Of a stretch of 64,000 bases of DNA, positions 17,020-26,482 are shown in pieces; the first letter of the stretch is position 1, and each line of letters opens with the position of its first letter. The notes under the pieces are model-generated. The model saw only the letters and a program-made list of their open reading frames with translations. It searched no databases and was not told the DNA's origin. The DNA is from Alphaproteobacteria bacterium SO-S41 (GTDB lineage Bacteria; Pseudomonadota; Alphaproteobacteria; Micropepsales; Micropepsaceae). The translations under genes and the position numbers were made by a program. The DNA lies in assembly GCA_019670725.1 (NCBI GenBank), contig AP024629.1, forward strand, positions 3,038,001-3,102,000, given 5' to 3'.

Positions 17020-17787
17020 TTACGAGCTTCGGCGTGCGCCTGCACCTCGCCACCGAGCCCATAGTAAACGCCAAAGAAATTTAGAATTTCCCAAAAGGTA
17101 GCGCTGCCACAGCCGCCCCGGCTCCCGGCCGAGCCGGTAGACCCACTCCATGCGCACCGCGCGAAACGCCGCGGGCGCGCGGGAAACCCGGCCCGAAAGG
17201 AAATCGAACAGCGCGCCGACGCCGACCGCGACGCTGCACTCGAGGGCCGCGAAATTTCGGTCGATGAATTTTTCCTGGCCGGGATTTCCGAGCGCCACCA
17301 GCAGGATATCGGGTTTTAGCGCGTTGATGGCGGTGACAATCCCCGCTTCTTCCCAGGCGTGGAAATAGCCGTGATAGGCGCCGGCGATGACATGCTGTGG
17401 CGCCAGTTCGGCGATCCGTGTGCCCGCCATGCCCGCAACGCCCGGCAGGCCGCCGAGCAGATAAATGCGGGCCGACGTCTTCGTCTCGGTGAGAAAGCGC
17501 GGGGTGAAATCGGTGCCGTTGAGGTTTTCGGGAAAGCGCGCGCCATGCAGCACGCGGCCCGCGATATCGACACCGACGCCGTCGTTAAGGATCGTGAAAC
17601 CATCGAGCACCGCGCGAAAGGCCGCGTCCCGGCCTGCGAGGTTCGAGGTATGCGCGTTGAGAAAGCCGAGCTTGATCCGCTCGCCCCGCGCGCGGCGCGC
17701 GTTGATGTCGGCGATCGCCTCGTCGGCTGTCGCGGCGGTGACCCTGACACCCATGATGTCGCGTGTCGGCAGCGCTGTTTCGCTCAT
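17020..17787 (-). CDS. WecG/TagA/CpsF family glycosyltransferase (GT26)
   Basis: 255 residues. Family motifs in order: LGFLNAHTSNLA, ILNDGVGVDIA (residues about 67-77), ENLNGTDFTPRFL, IYLLGGLPGVA, LVALGNPGQEKFI and GVGALFDFLSG followed by RAP. GT26 enzymes transfer ManNAc(A) or other sugars from UDP donors to lipid-linked acceptors. The start ATG overlaps the stop of the upstream GT4 gene by four bases (ATGA), so the two are coupled. Downstream is the copolymerase gene after 36 bases. Confidence 0.9.
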   Translation of the reverse strand: MSETALPTRDIMGVRVTAATADEAIADINARRARGERIKLGFLNAHTSNLAGRDAAFRAVLDGFTILNDGVGVDIAGRVLHGARFPENLNGTDFTPRFLTETKTSARIYLLGGLPGVAGMAGTRIAELAPQHVIAGAYHGYFHAWEEAGIVTAINALKPDILLVALGNPGQEKFIDRNFAALECSVAVGVGALFDFLSGRVSRAPAAFRAVRMEWVYRLGREPGRLWQRYLLGNSKFLWRLLWARWRGAGARRSS

Positions 17788-18857
17788 GGTGCCGTCACCT
17801 CCGCGATCAGCGTTTCGAATTGGTCGAGCGCGCGGTCGAGCGAAAACGTATCGGCGCGGACGCGATGCGTGGCGGGATCGCCGGGATCCGCCAGTGTCGC
17901 GTCGATCGCCGCCGCCATTTCAGCAACATTGCCGACGGCGACGAGTTTGCCGTCGAGCCCGTTGCGCAGCACCTCTTCCGGCCCGCCACAGCGCGTGGCG
18001 ACGACCGGAATGCCATGGCCGAGCGCCTCGACGATCACATTGCCGAATGCTTCGGTGCGCGAGGAGAGCGCCAGCATCTTGGCCTCCGCATAGGCGGGCC
18101 AGGGCTCTTTCAGATAGCCGCGAAACGTGACGCGATCGGCGATCCCGAGATTTTTTGCGAGCGCCTCCAGCGCGCCACGCTCGGGCCCATCGCCGAGCAC
18201 GACGAGCTGCGGATTCTGCGTGGATTGCGCAATTGCGGCCAGCAAAGTGGCGAAGTCTTTCTCCGGCACAAGACGTCCCACCGCGAGCACGATATTGGGA
18301 CGCGCCGCGAGCGCCTCTGCCGTTGGTATGCTTTCGAACGGGGGCAGGTGGATCGCGTTGTGAATTGTCGTCACGCGATCTGGCCGGGCACGAAAACGGC
18401 GGATGAGATAATTCCTGAGATCGTCGGAGACGACGACGGTGCGCGCCGACAGGCGGCTAGTGAAGATCGTCGAGGCGTAATTGAAACGGCCGAGGAAACG
18501 CGGCTCTGCATCGTAGCGACCGTGCGCCGACAGCACCGCCGCGCCCTTCCAGCGCGCCAGCGTTTTCGCCAGCAAAAGCTTGAGGTTTGACGCACCCACC
18601 GCGGCGAAGGCGACCGCCGGCTTTTCACTTTTCAGATAGCGCGCGATCGCCCGCACGGCCTTGCCGTGACCCTGCCCGAACACGACGCGCTTCATGTCGG
18701 CGGGCAACAGCCCGGCATTTTCCGGCGCTTCGAAATCGACTCCGAACGTCACATCCCAGCCACGCGCGTGCAGGCCGGCTGCCACCAGCGCCCATACCCG
18801 CTCGGCGCCGCCACCAACCAGGCCGTGTGTATAAAATAGCAGCCGCTTGTTAGGCAT
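17784..18857 (-). CDS. Glycosyltransferase, GT4 family
   Basis: 357 residues, a full GT-B enzyme. Seen are FYTHGLVGGGAERVW at the N-terminus (GGAE acceptor loop), VTTIHNAIHLP, then the C-terminal donor domain with NIVLAVGRLVPEKDF, LVVLGDGPERGAL and SSRTEAFGNVIVEALGHGIPVVAT, which holds the E-x7-E motif. Cytoplasmic sugar addition to the repeat unit is the likely role. It is first in a minus-strand operon (GT4-GT26-copolymerase-polymerase-flippase) and is divergent from the propeller gene. Confidence 0.9.
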   Translation of the reverse strand: MPNKRLLFYTHGLVGGGAERVWALVAAGLHARGWDVTFGVDFEAPENAGLLPADMKRVVFGQGHGKAVRAIARYLKSEKPAVAFAAVGASNLKLLLAKTLARWKGAAVLSAHGRYDAEPRFLGRFNYASTIFTSRLSARTVVVSDDLRNYLIRRFRARPDRVTTIHNAIHLPPFESIPTAEALAARPNIVLAVGRLVPEKDFATLLAAIAQSTQNPQLVVLGDGPERGALEALAKNLGIADRVTFRGYLKEPWPAYAEAKMLALSSRTEAFGNVIVEALGHGIPVVATRCGGPEEVLRNGLDGKLVAVGNVAEMAAAIDATLADPGDPATHRVRADTFSLDRALDQFETLIAEVTAP

Positions 18858-18974
18858 TTCGCAAAAGGCTTGGGGTTAAGGTCATCCCGGAAAATAAGAC
18901 GAAGTTCTGAATTTAAAGTTCGCCTGACTGCCGCTGCGTGCGGCGATGTGCGGACAAGGGGTTTCCGGCACCGC

Positions 18975-20465
18975 GTGGCGACGTCTCGGCTCGACATCAG
19001 GCTGGCCATCGATCCGGCGCGCGCCCGTCAGTGGCACCGCGCGCTGGCCGACGAATTGCGCCGCCGCGGGCACTCCGTCGCGATTGCGCTCAGGCCCGGC
19101 GGGCGGCGCGTGCCGCAGACCATTGGCGTGCTGCTGGCGCTCGAAAGCGTGACCGGCAAACCGTGCCCGAAATCCTTGGGCTCGCCGTGGGCGGGCGACG
19201 CCTTGTCGAAGGCCGCTTCAGTCTCCGCCACGACGCCGCAGCTCGAAATCGACGTGACCGGCCAGCCGCGCGCCGACCAGACGCTGCGCACCCTCTCTCC
19301 CGTTTATGATGATGGCCTCGTCGAAGAGGCTGCCGTTGCGGCGCTGATCGCCGGCTATTTTCCCGCCATCGGCATCCGCGACAGCAATGCCGCTGCCTCG
19401 CCGCTGATGACCCATCCCGGCCTCGACTCCGCGCACCGCGTCGGGCGCTCGCTCGACAATCTCGGCGCCCGCCTCGTCGCGCTGTTCGCGCGCGCCGTGG
19501 ATGCGGTGGCGTCCGGGCAGACGGTGGCCGGCAACAAGCCGCTCGCCGTGCGCGACGCCAATGTCTGGCACGCCAGCGACGCGCTGGGCGCGCTCACCTT
19601 TTCCGCGCGGCGCCTGCTGAAGAAAATGCTGGCGCGCGGGCCGCATTGGTATGTCGGCTGGCGGCGCACGGTGCACAACCGCGCCTATGACACGCTGGCG
19701 GTTCCCGCCGGCGGCTGGACGCGCCTGCCCGACGACGGCAAGCGCTTCTACGCAGATCCCTTTGTCGCCACCTATGGCGGCAAGACCTGGATCCTCGTCG
19801 AGGAATTCCCCTACGCGACCGGTCGTGGCATCATTTCCGCGGTGGAACTCGGCCCGAACGGCCCGATAGATACGCCCCGTCCGGTGCTCGAAACCGGTAG
19901 CCACCTCTCCTACCCGTTCATCTTCGAACGCGACGGGCAGATGTGGATGATCCCGGAAAGCGCGGAAAACCGCACCGTCGATCTCTACCGCGCCGAGGCG
20001 TTCCCGGATCGCTGGGTCCATGTCGCGACGCTGCTGAAGGACATCCCGGTCGGCGACGTCACGATCGCCGATCACGGCGGCAAGCTCTGGATGTTCGGCA
20101 CGGTCGGCGAGGGCGATGCCTCGTCCTGGGATGCGCTGCACCTGTGGTCCGCGGAAAAGCTGGAAGGCCCGTGGCACGCCCATGGCGATAACCCGGTTTT
20201 GATGGACGCCCTCGGTGCGCGGCCCGGCGGCGCGTTCTATAGGAAGGACGGCGCCCTGTGGCGCCCGGCGCAGGACTGCACCACCGGCTATGGCGTGGGG
20301 CTTGCACTCTGCCAGGTGACGAAGCTGGACGACGACGGCTTCGAACAGGAAATCAAGGCGGTGCTGCGGCCCGGCGGGCCCGATTGGCCCGGAACGGGAC
20401 TGCACACGTTGAACTGGGCGGCCGGCGTCGAGGTCGTCGATGGCTGCCAGGATCGCAGGCGATGA
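18975..20465 (+). CDS. Two-domain protein: formyltransferase-like N-terminus plus GINT1_N-like beta-propeller
   Basis: 496 residues if GTG 18975 is the start; an in-frame TTG at 18870 gives 531, and no start has a strong ribosome binding site. The N-terminal 200 residues (IRLAIDPARARQWHRALADE, NAAASPLMTHPGL) look like a formyltransferase-type fold lacking clear catalytic residues. From about residue 225 a five-bladed propeller is suggested by repeats such as RFYADPFVATYGGKTWILVEEF, SYPFIFERDGQMWMIPESA and ADHGGKLWMFGTVGEG. This C-terminal part resembles the domain seen in glucosamine-inositolphosphorylceramide transferases and GH43/68-type furanosidases. Likely a carbohydrate-acting enzyme; activity not known. 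The stop overlaps the next start (ATGA). Confidence 0.6.
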   Translation: MATSRLDIRLAIDPARARQWHRALADELRRRGHSVAIALRPGGRRVPQTIGVLLALESVTGKPCPKSLGSPWAGDALSKAASVSATTPQLEIDVTGQPRADQTLRTLSPVYDDGLVEEAAVAALIAGYFPAIGIRDSNAAASPLMTHPGLDSAHRVGRSLDNLGARLVALFARAVDAVASGQTVAGNKPLAVRDANVWHASDALGALTFSARRLLKKMLARGPHWYVGWRRTVHNRAYDTLAVPAGGWTRLPDDGKRFYADPFVATYGGKTWILVEEFPYATGRGIISAVELGPNGPIDTPRPVLETGSHLSYPFIFERDGQMWMIPESAENRTVDLYRAEAFPDRWVHVATLLKDIPVGDVTIADHGGKLWMFGTVGEGDASSWDALHLWSAEKLEGPWHAHGDNPVLMDALGARPGGAFYRKDGALWRPAQDCTTGYGVGLALCQVTKLDDDGFEQEIKAVLRPGGPDWPGTGLHTLNWAAGVEVVDGCQDRRR

Positions 20466-21415
20466 ACACGCAAACCACGATCGACGACGGCATTTTCGCG
20501 GAATGGCCGGCTCACCAGGCGGCCGTCTGGGGCCGCGAGCCCGTGAAGACCCGCCACCGCCTGCACGAATCCCCCCTGCTCTCCTTCGCCGCGCTCGGCG
20601 ACCTGATCGACGCCTATCCGCGCCAGCACTACAGCCTCATCCATATGGGCGCGCGCGGCGAGCGCCGGTTCTGGCGCGAGGGCGACCTCAACGGCATGAA
20701 GGGCGCCGACGTCATCGAGTGGATCGCCAACGGCCGGATGTGGCTGAACCTCCGCCGCGTCGATGAGGTGGATTCGCGCTACGCCGATCTCCTGCATCTC
20801 GCCTATGACGCGATCGCGGCGAACGCGCCGGGGCCGAAGATGACCAACACCTCGATGGGCATCCTCATCTCCTCGCCCAACGCGCAGGTCTATTACCATT
20901 GCGATCTGCCCGGCCAGGCGCTGTGGCAGATTCACGGCCGCAAGCGCATCCTGATTTATCCCAACCGCGAACCCTTCCTGCTGCCGGGATCGCTGGAGGA
21001 CATCGCGCTGTTCGGCGTCGAGGTCGACCTGCCCTACGAGGAATGGTTCGAGAAATTCGCGCAGAGCTTCGAACTGGAGCCCGGCGACATGGCGCACTGG
21101 CCGCTCAACGCGCCGCACCGGGTGGAGAATTTCGACATGCTGAACGTGTCGATCACCTCCGAACACTGGAGCGACGAGATCACCCGCCGCCACCGCGTCA
21201 ATGTCGCGAACGGCCTGCTGCGCCACCGGCTCGGCTGGGCGCCGCGCAGCCGCGGCATTGCCGGCCCCGTCTATTGGGCGAAGGCGGCGATGCAGTCCGC
21301 CATGCGCCGTTCGTCCTGGGTCGCCAAGCAGCGCGCCGGCCGCCGCGCCGTTGACTTCAAGCTCGACCCCGCCCATCGCGGCGGCGTGCTCGACATCACG
21401 CCGGCCACCACGTGA
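20462..21415 (+). CDS. JmjC/cupin-like Fe(II) oxygenase-family protein
   Basis: 317 residues. A double-stranded beta-helix is indicated by the HxD metal motif His146-Cys-Asp148 in YYHCDLPGQALWQIHGRKRI and the distal His219 in NAPHRVEN, preceded by LEPGDMAHWP. This facial triad fits JmjC-type 2-oxoglutarate/Fe(II) oxygenases, which hydroxylate proteins, lipids or small molecules. The gene overlaps both neighbours by four bases (ATGA before, GTGA after), forming a tight propeller-JmjC-GNAT operon at the edge of the polysaccharide locus. Its substrate is unknown; a sugar or lipid modification is a guess from context. Confidence 0.75.
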   Translation: MNTQTTIDDGIFAEWPAHQAAVWGREPVKTRHRLHESPLLSFAALGDLIDAYPRQHYSLIHMGARGERRFWREGDLNGMKGADVIEWIANGRMWLNLRRVDEVDSRYADLLHLAYDAIAANAPGPKMTNTSMGILISSPNAQVYYHCDLPGQALWQIHGRKRILIYPNREPFLLPGSLEDIALFGVEVDLPYEEWFEKFAQSFELEPGDMAHWPLNAPHRVENFDMLNVSITSEHWSDEITRRHRVNVANGLLRHRLGWAPRSRGIAGPVYWAKAAMQSAMRRSSWVAKQRAGRRAVDFKLDPAHRGGVLDITPATT

Positions 21416-22545
21416 GCCCTGACGTCAAGATCAGCTGCCACGCGCATTTCGGCGCGGTCTCGCCGGCTTGGGCGGAGCTTGCGCGCGACGGCCGTGCGAC
21501 GCCCTTCCAGACCGCACCCTTTCTCGCCGCCTGGTACGCGACGCTGGGCGCACGGCCCGATGTCACACCCGCCATTGTCGAAGTGCTGCGCATTTCCGAC
21601 GGCGTGCCCATCCTGCTGCTGCCGCTGGTCGTCGAGCGCCAGGGGGGCCTTCGCGTTCTCACCTTCGCCGATGCCGGCGTCGCCGATAACAACGTGCCGG
21701 TGCTCGGCCCCGCTTTTCACGGCGAAAAGTCGTTCAAGAAACTCTGGCGCGAGATCCTGGCCGTGCTGCCGCCGGCCGACATCCTGCGCTTCGAGAAGCA
21801 GCCGCTGCTGGTCGGCGACAAGCCGAACCCGCTGGCGACGATCGGCAACATGCATCTCTCGCCGCTCAGCGCCCATCCGCTGACCATGGCAGAGAGCTTC
21901 GAGGACTATTCGCGCAGCCGCACCACCAAGTTCCGCAAGGAGCAGGAGCGCGTCTGGCGCGTCTTCAACCGCCATGAGACCGCGCGCTTCGACCTCATCT
22001 CGGATGCCGGCGTCGCCAACCGCATCATGCACGACATGGACCGGCTGCAGGCCGCGCGCATGAAGGAGCTCGGCATCGACTCGCTGCTGGAGCATGACGG
22101 TTATATCGCGCTCTATCACCGCCTCGTCGCGGACTCGCTGGAGCGCGGCATTCATCTGGGCGCGCTCACCGCGAACGGCGAAATGGTCGGCGCGCTGATG
22201 GGGATTTCCGACGGCCGCACCGTCACCTTCGTACGCATCGCCCATGCCGGCGGCGAATGGGCGACCTGTTCGCCCGGCCGGCTCGTCATCGAGCGCATGA
22301 TGATGGCGCTGCACGAACGCGGCATCCGCCGCTTCGATTTCTCGATCGGCGATTACGGCTACAAGGACAATTTCAATATCGGCACCGAGCCGCTGATGGA
22401 CCTGGCGCTGCCGCTGTCATGGCGCGCCTGGCCGCGCATCGCGATGGGCCGCGCCCGCGCGGCCCTGCGCCAGTCGCCCCTCGCCCGCCGCCTGCGCAAC
22501 AGCCTGAGGGGCAAGCCCGCTCAGTCCTTGGCGCGCTCGACGTAG
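21412..22545 (+). CDS. GNAT-fold acyltransferase, BcsL/CelD-FemAB type
   Basis: 377 residues from GTG 21412, overlapping the JmjC gene. It shows the double GNAT layout of the CelD/BcsL group: [18 protein letters not shown] at the N-terminus, [19 protein letters not shown] in the centre, [20 protein letters not shown], and C-terminal [20 protein letters not shown]. Such proteins are common in exopolysaccharide clusters and probably acylate sugars. Last gene of the tailoring operon. It overlaps the convergent efp gene by 25 bases. Confidence 0.85.
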   Translation: MSPDVKISCHAHFGAVSPAWAELARDGRATPFQTAPFLAAWYATLGARPDVTPAIVEVLRISDGVPILLLPLVVERQGGLRVLTFADAGVADNNVPVLGPAFHGEKSFKKLWREILAVLPPADILRFEKQPLLVGDKPNPLATIGNMHLSPLSAHPLTMAESFEDYSRSRTTKFRKEQERVWRVFNRHETARFDLISDAGVANRIMHDMDRLQAARMKELGIDSLLEHDGYIALYHRLVADSLERGIHLGALTANGEMVGALMGISDGRTVTFVRIAHAGGEWATCSPGRLVIERMMMALHERGIRRFDFSIGDYGYKDNFNIGTEPLMDLALPLSWRAWPRIAMGRARAALRQSPLARRLRNSLRGKPAQSLARST

Positions 22546-23093
22546 GAGCCGTCGGCGGTGTTCACGACGATGCGCGTGCCGGCGGAAACGTGCGGCGGCA
22601 CGGCGCTCTTCACGCCGTTCGACAGCAGCGCCGGCTTGTAGGACGAGGTCGCCGTCTGGCCCTTGGTCACCGGCTCGGTCTCGACGATTTCCAGCGTCAC
22701 GCGCTGGGGCAGTTCAACCGAAATCGCGATGTCGTTGAAGACGGCGATTTCGCACTTCATGTTTTCCTGCAGATAGGCCGCCTGGTCGCCGATGACGTCC
22801 TTGGCGACGGAGAGCTGCTCGAAGTTCTCCTGGTTCATGAAGATGAAGTTGTCGCCGTCGTCATAGAGATAGGTGTAGTCGCGGTTGTCGATCAGCGCCT
22901 TTTCCACCGCATCGGTCGTCTTGTAGCGCTGGGTCGTCTTCACGCCGTCCGAGATACGGCGCATGTCGATCTGCGTCGTGGGCGTGCCCTTGCCGGGGAA
23001 GAAGCTTTCGGCCGTCAGGACGACGTAAAGACGACCGTCTTCCATCTCGATGACATTGCCTTTGCGGACGTTGCTTGCGATGACCTTGACCAC
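22521..23093 (-). CDS. efp: Elongation factor P
   Basis: 190 residues, the family length, from GTG 23093 preceded by AGGAGG with 6-base spacing. EF-P rescues ribosomes stalled on polyproline. The three-domain protein shows [14 protein letters not shown] at the start, the modification loop FFPGKGTP with Lys35 (E. coli Lys34), and the C-terminal [18 protein letters not shown] / [13 protein letters not shown] signature. The divergent epmA-epmB genes encode the enzymes that beta-lysylate this lysine. Confidence 0.97.
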   Translation of the reverse strand: MVKVIASNVRKGNVIEMEDGRLYVVLTAESFFPGKGTPTTQIDMRRISDGVKTTQRYKTTDAVEKALIDNRDYTYLYDDGDNFIFMNQENFEQLSVAKDVIGDQAAYLQENMKCEIAVFNDIAISVELPQRVTLEIVETEPVTKGQTATSSYKPALLSNGVKSAVPPHVSAGTRIVVNTADGSYVERAKD

Positions 23094-23145
23094 GAAATTC
23101 CTCCTCGCGCGGGCAGAGCCGCACGGAACCAGTACCGAATGAACG

Positions 23146-24204
23146 GTGAAAAACTTGGCGGGTGATATACGTTCGGCGGTCCCACGCCAAGCGCCGTGGT
23201 GGCAGCCGGACCGGCATGCGGACCGAGCCTCCTTTCTGGCGGCCCGGGTGCGGATCCGGTCCCTGGTGCGGGCCTGGTTCGAAAAACGGGGCTTTACCGA
23301 AGTCGAAACCGGCCTGTTGCAGGCTTCACCCTGCGCGGAAACCCATCTCCACGGCTTCGCAACTGAGCGGGTGTTCCCCGACGGCAGGCGCGAGACCCTA
23401 TATCTGCCCACATCCCCGGAATTCGGGGCCAAAAAGCTGCTGGCGGCCGGGGAAAAGCGGATTTTCGAGCTGGCCCGGGCCTTCCGCAACCGCGAGGCCA
23501 GCGCCATCCACGCCCCCGAATTCACCATGCTGGAATGGTACCGGGCGGAGGAGCCCTACGGCACCGTCATCGACGACACGATCGCCCTCATCCGCGCCGC
23601 CGGGCCGACCCTGACCCACCGCAAGCGGACCGCGGACACCGCGGCCGAGCCGGTGCGGCTGACCATCGCCGAGGCCTTCAAGCAATTCGCCAACATCAAT
23701 CTGCTGCTGACCGTCGGTGGCCATGGCGAAACCGACCGCGACGGTTTCGCGGCCATGGCGACCAAGGCCGGCGTCGCGCTGGCCGGCGATGACACCTGGG
23801 AGGACATCTTCACCCGGGTGATGGCCGAGCTGATCGAGCCCGAACTCGACCCGTCCGTCCTCACCGTCCTCTACGAATACCCCGCGCCCGAGGCCGCTCT
23901 CGCCCGGCGCACGAAACACGATCCGCGCGTTGCCGAGCGCTTCGAGGTCTATGCCTGCGGCGTCGAGCTCGCCAACGGCTTTGGCGAACTCACCGATGCG
24001 GCGGAGCAGCGGGTGCGCTATGAGGCGGCCATGAACGAGAAGGAACGGCTCTACGGCGAGCGCTATCCGGTGGACGAGGAGTTCCTCGCCGCCGTCGCAG
24101 TCATGCCCGAAGCCAGCGGCGTCGCGCTCGGCTTCGACCGGCTCGTCATGCTGGCGAGCGGCGCAGACCGCATCGAGCAGGTGATATGGACGCCGCTTCC
24201 CTGA
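23146..24204 (+). CDS. epmA: EF-P beta-lysyltransferase EpmA (PoxA/GenX)
   Basis: 352 residues, a class II lysyl-tRNA synthetase catalytic core without the anticodon-binding domain. Start taken as GTG 23146; no better start is in frame before the conserved [10 protein letters not shown]. Motif 2 is [13 protein letters not shown] followed by [12 protein letters not shown], and motif 3 is [12 protein letters not shown]. The enzyme attaches (R)-beta-lysine to EF-P. It is divergent from efp across 52 bases, and its 3' end overlaps epmB by 19 bases. Confidence 0.95.
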   Translation: MKNLAGDIRSAVPRQAPWWQPDRHADRASFLAARVRIRSLVRAWFEKRGFTEVETGLLQASPCAETHLHGFATERVFPDGRRETLYLPTSPEFGAKKLLAAGEKRIFELARAFRNREASAIHAPEFTMLEWYRAEEPYGTVIDDTIALIRAAGPTLTHRKRTADTAAEPVRLTIAEAFKQFANINLLLTVGGHGETDRDGFAAMATKAGVALAGDDTWEDIFTRVMAELIEPELDPSVLTVLYEYPAPEAALARRTKHDPRVAERFEVYACGVELANGFGELTDAAEQRVRYEAAMNEKERLYGERYPVDEEFLAAVAVMPEASGVALGFDRLVMLASGADRIEQVIWTPLP

Positions 24205-25214
24205 CCATTCGCGATGTGCGGGGCCTCGCTTCGGCCGGCCTCGCCGACGACGATGCGGCGCTCGCCGCGGTCGCTTCGCGCTATGCCATCGCCATCACGC
24301 CGGACATGGCGCGGCTGATCGACCGCAGTGATCCCGCCGATCCCATCGCGCGGCAATTCGTTCCGTCCACGGACGAACTCGACATAAAGCTGGACGAGAC
24401 CGGCGACCCCATCGGCGATGCCCGCCACACGCCGGTGCCGGGCATCGTGCATCGCTATCGCGACCGCGCGCTGCTGAAGGTGATTTCGGCCTGCCCGGTC
24501 TATTGCCGCTTCTGCTTCCGCCGCGAGATGGTCGGCCCCGGCCAGGCGCCGCCGCTGACCGGCGAAACGCTGGATGGCGCCCTCGCCTATCTCGCCCAGC
24601 ACGATGAGATCCGCGAAGTGATCCTCACCGGCGGCGATCCCTTCATGCTCTCGCCCCGCCGCGCCGCGGAGATCGTGGCGCGGCTGGAGGCGATGCCGCA
24701 TATCCGTGTGCTGCGCTGGCATACCCGCGTGCCGGTCGTCGATCCCGGCCGCGTGACGCCCGACTTCGCCGCCGCCATCGCCTCGCAGCGCACCGCGGGG
24801 TGGATCGCCATCCATGCCAACCATCCGCGCGAGTTGACCGAAGCCGCGCAGTTCGCCATCGCCCGCCTGCGCAAGGCCGGCTTCGCGCTGGTCAGCCAGA
24901 GCGTGCTGCTGAAAGGCGTCAACGACGATGTCGACACGCTCGCCGCCCTGATGCGCGGCTTCGTCGATCTCGGCATCAAGCCCTATTACCTGCACCACGC
25001 CGACCTCGCGCCCGGCACCAGCCATTTCCGCACCACCATCGCCGAAGGCCGGGCCCTGATGCGTGCCCTCCACGCCCGCATCTCCGGCTTGGCACTGCCA
25101 ACCTACGTGCTGGACATTCCCGGCGGCGTCTCGAAGGCCCCCCTGACGCCCGGCTATTGGCGCGACGGCGAAGTCATGAGCGCCGAGGGCGAGTGGCTGG
25201 ATTATCGCGGCTGA
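24186..25214 (+). CDS. epmB: EF-P lysine 2,3-aminomutase-like radical SAM enzyme EpmB
   Basis: 342 residues. Radical SAM cluster Cys103-x3-Cys107-x2-Cys110 in CPVYCRFCFRRE; EVILTGGDPFML and KPYYLHHADLAPGT are lysine-2,3-aminomutase family marks, with a PLP lysine expected near the C-terminus. It makes (R)-beta-lysine for EpmA. At about 340 residues it is EpmB-sized, shorter than clostridial KamA (about 415). The coding overlap with epmA implies coupled expression. EpmC, the hydroxylase, is not seen. Confidence 0.93.
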   Translation: MDAASLTIRDVRGLASAGLADDDAALAAVASRYAIAITPDMARLIDRSDPADPIARQFVPSTDELDIKLDETGDPIGDARHTPVPGIVHRYRDRALLKVISACPVYCRFCFRREMVGPGQAPPLTGETLDGALAYLAQHDEIREVILTGGDPFMLSPRRAAEIVARLEAMPHIRVLRWHTRVPVVDPGRVTPDFAAAIASQRTAGWIAIHANHPRELTEAAQFAIARLRKAGFALVSQSVLLKGVNDDVDTLAALMRGFVDLGIKPYYLHHADLAPGTSHFRTTIAEGRALMRALHARISGLALPTYVLDIPGGVSKAPLTPGYWRDGEVMSAEGEWLDYRG

Positions 25215-25298
25215 CGGCACATCGAGGCCGTTAGCAAACGCACATGTTTAATGCCGTCATCCCGGCCTAAACTGTCGCCGACACTCCGAGGGTTCCTT

Positions 25299-26462
25299 AT
25301 GCGCCTGCCCGCCCGGCTCCTCTGTCTCGCCGCCCTGCTAGTCCCCGCGCCCGCGCTGGCGATCCCGATCCAGCCGATCCAGGGACCGCAGGTGCTCGGC
25401 CCTGTCGCGCCGGGCTCGCCCATCGAGGAAACCATCTGGCGCTTGAAGGTCGACGATCACGACTGGGATGCAATCGCCATCCACTGCTATGCCGGCCCAG
25501 ATGCGCCGGCCGCGACGCTGCTCTATCTCCCCGGCACCAACATGAACGGCGCGGCGGCGCTGAAGGACGAGGCGCATAATCTCTGGATCAGTCTCGCGGC
25601 GCACGGTATCCGCGTGTGCGCGATGGACTACCGCACGCACAACATTCCGCCCGAGCGCGAGATCGGCACGCTTACGGCCCTGAAGGACTGGACGACCGAG
25701 GCCTTCGTCCGCGACGTCGGCGACGCGGTCGTCATGGCGGGCAAGGGCCAGAGCAAAATCTTTCTCGCCGGATTCAGCCGCGGCGCCTCGCTCGCCTACG
25801 CTTATGCCGCCAAGCGGCCCGGCGAAATCGCCGGCCTCATCATCCTCGACGGCTCATTCAAGTCGGCGACGCCCAAACCGTTCGACGCCGACGCCGCGCT
25901 GGCTGAACTGGAAACCGGCGGCAAGTGGGCGAGCGATGTCGGTGGCCGGCGCGGCTGGGTGGCACGTCAGATGATGATGGAAGCCGCGGCGACCAACCCG
26001 GACGGCCCCGCCACCGACCCGGCCTACAAAACGGCTGGCGAACAACTCGCCGCGGTCGTTCAGAAATCATGGGGACCCGGCGGCCTCGCCAACCCCGAAG
26101 GCGGGATTTCCAAGCCGCAGGTGCTGGCGACGCTGATGCGCGACTATGACCGCTACTATCCCGCCATTCAGGACATCGAAGGCAAGCGCATTGCCGCGCA
26201 GACCGACGATCCGACAACGAAACTCGACGACGGCTGGGGCGAAATGACGGTGCCGATCCTCGCCTTCACCAGCACCGGCATGGGCGCGGACTGGCAGGCC
26301 AATGTCCGTTATTCCGCCGAGGCGAGCGGTTCCAAGGACGTCACCGTCAACGTGCTGCAGGACTACGGCCATCTCGATGTGCTGGTCGCCGAGGATGCGC
26401 CGCGCGCGGTCTATGAGCCCATCCGCGCCTGGGTGATCGCGCATAGCGGGGCCGGCAAATGA
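25299..26462 (+). CDS. Secreted alpha/beta hydrolase
   Basis: 387 residues from ATG 25299, six bases after GAGGG. The signal peptide is MRLPARLLCLAALLVPAPALA. The nucleophile elbow is GFSRG in FLAGFSRGASLAY (Ser at about residue 163), with TLLYLPGTNMNG as the oxyanion strand and YGHLDVLVAEDAP carrying the C-terminal His; the acid is likely in LAFTSTGMG and following. A periplasmic esterase or lipase-like role is probable; the substrate cannot be read. It is followed 20 bases later by the Rsm22 gene. Confidence 0.75.
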   Translation: MRLPARLLCLAALLVPAPALAIPIQPIQGPQVLGPVAPGSPIEETIWRLKVDDHDWDAIAIHCYAGPDAPAATLLYLPGTNMNGAAALKDEAHNLWISLAAHGIRVCAMDYRTHNIPPEREIGTLTALKDWTTEAFVRDVGDAVVMAGKGQSKIFLAGFSRGASLAYAYAAKRPGEIAGLIILDGSFKSATPKPFDADAALAELETGGKWASDVGGRRGWVARQMMMEAAATNPDGPATDPAYKTAGEQLAAVVQKSWGPGGLANPEGGISKPQVLATLMRDYDRYYPAIQDIEGKRIAAQTDDPTTKLDDGWGEMTVPILAFTSTGMGADWQANVRYSAEASGSKDVTVNVLQDYGHLDVLVAEDAPRAVYEPIRAWVIAHSGAGK

Positions 26463-26482
26463 CGCACGGGGCGGCGCGCTGA

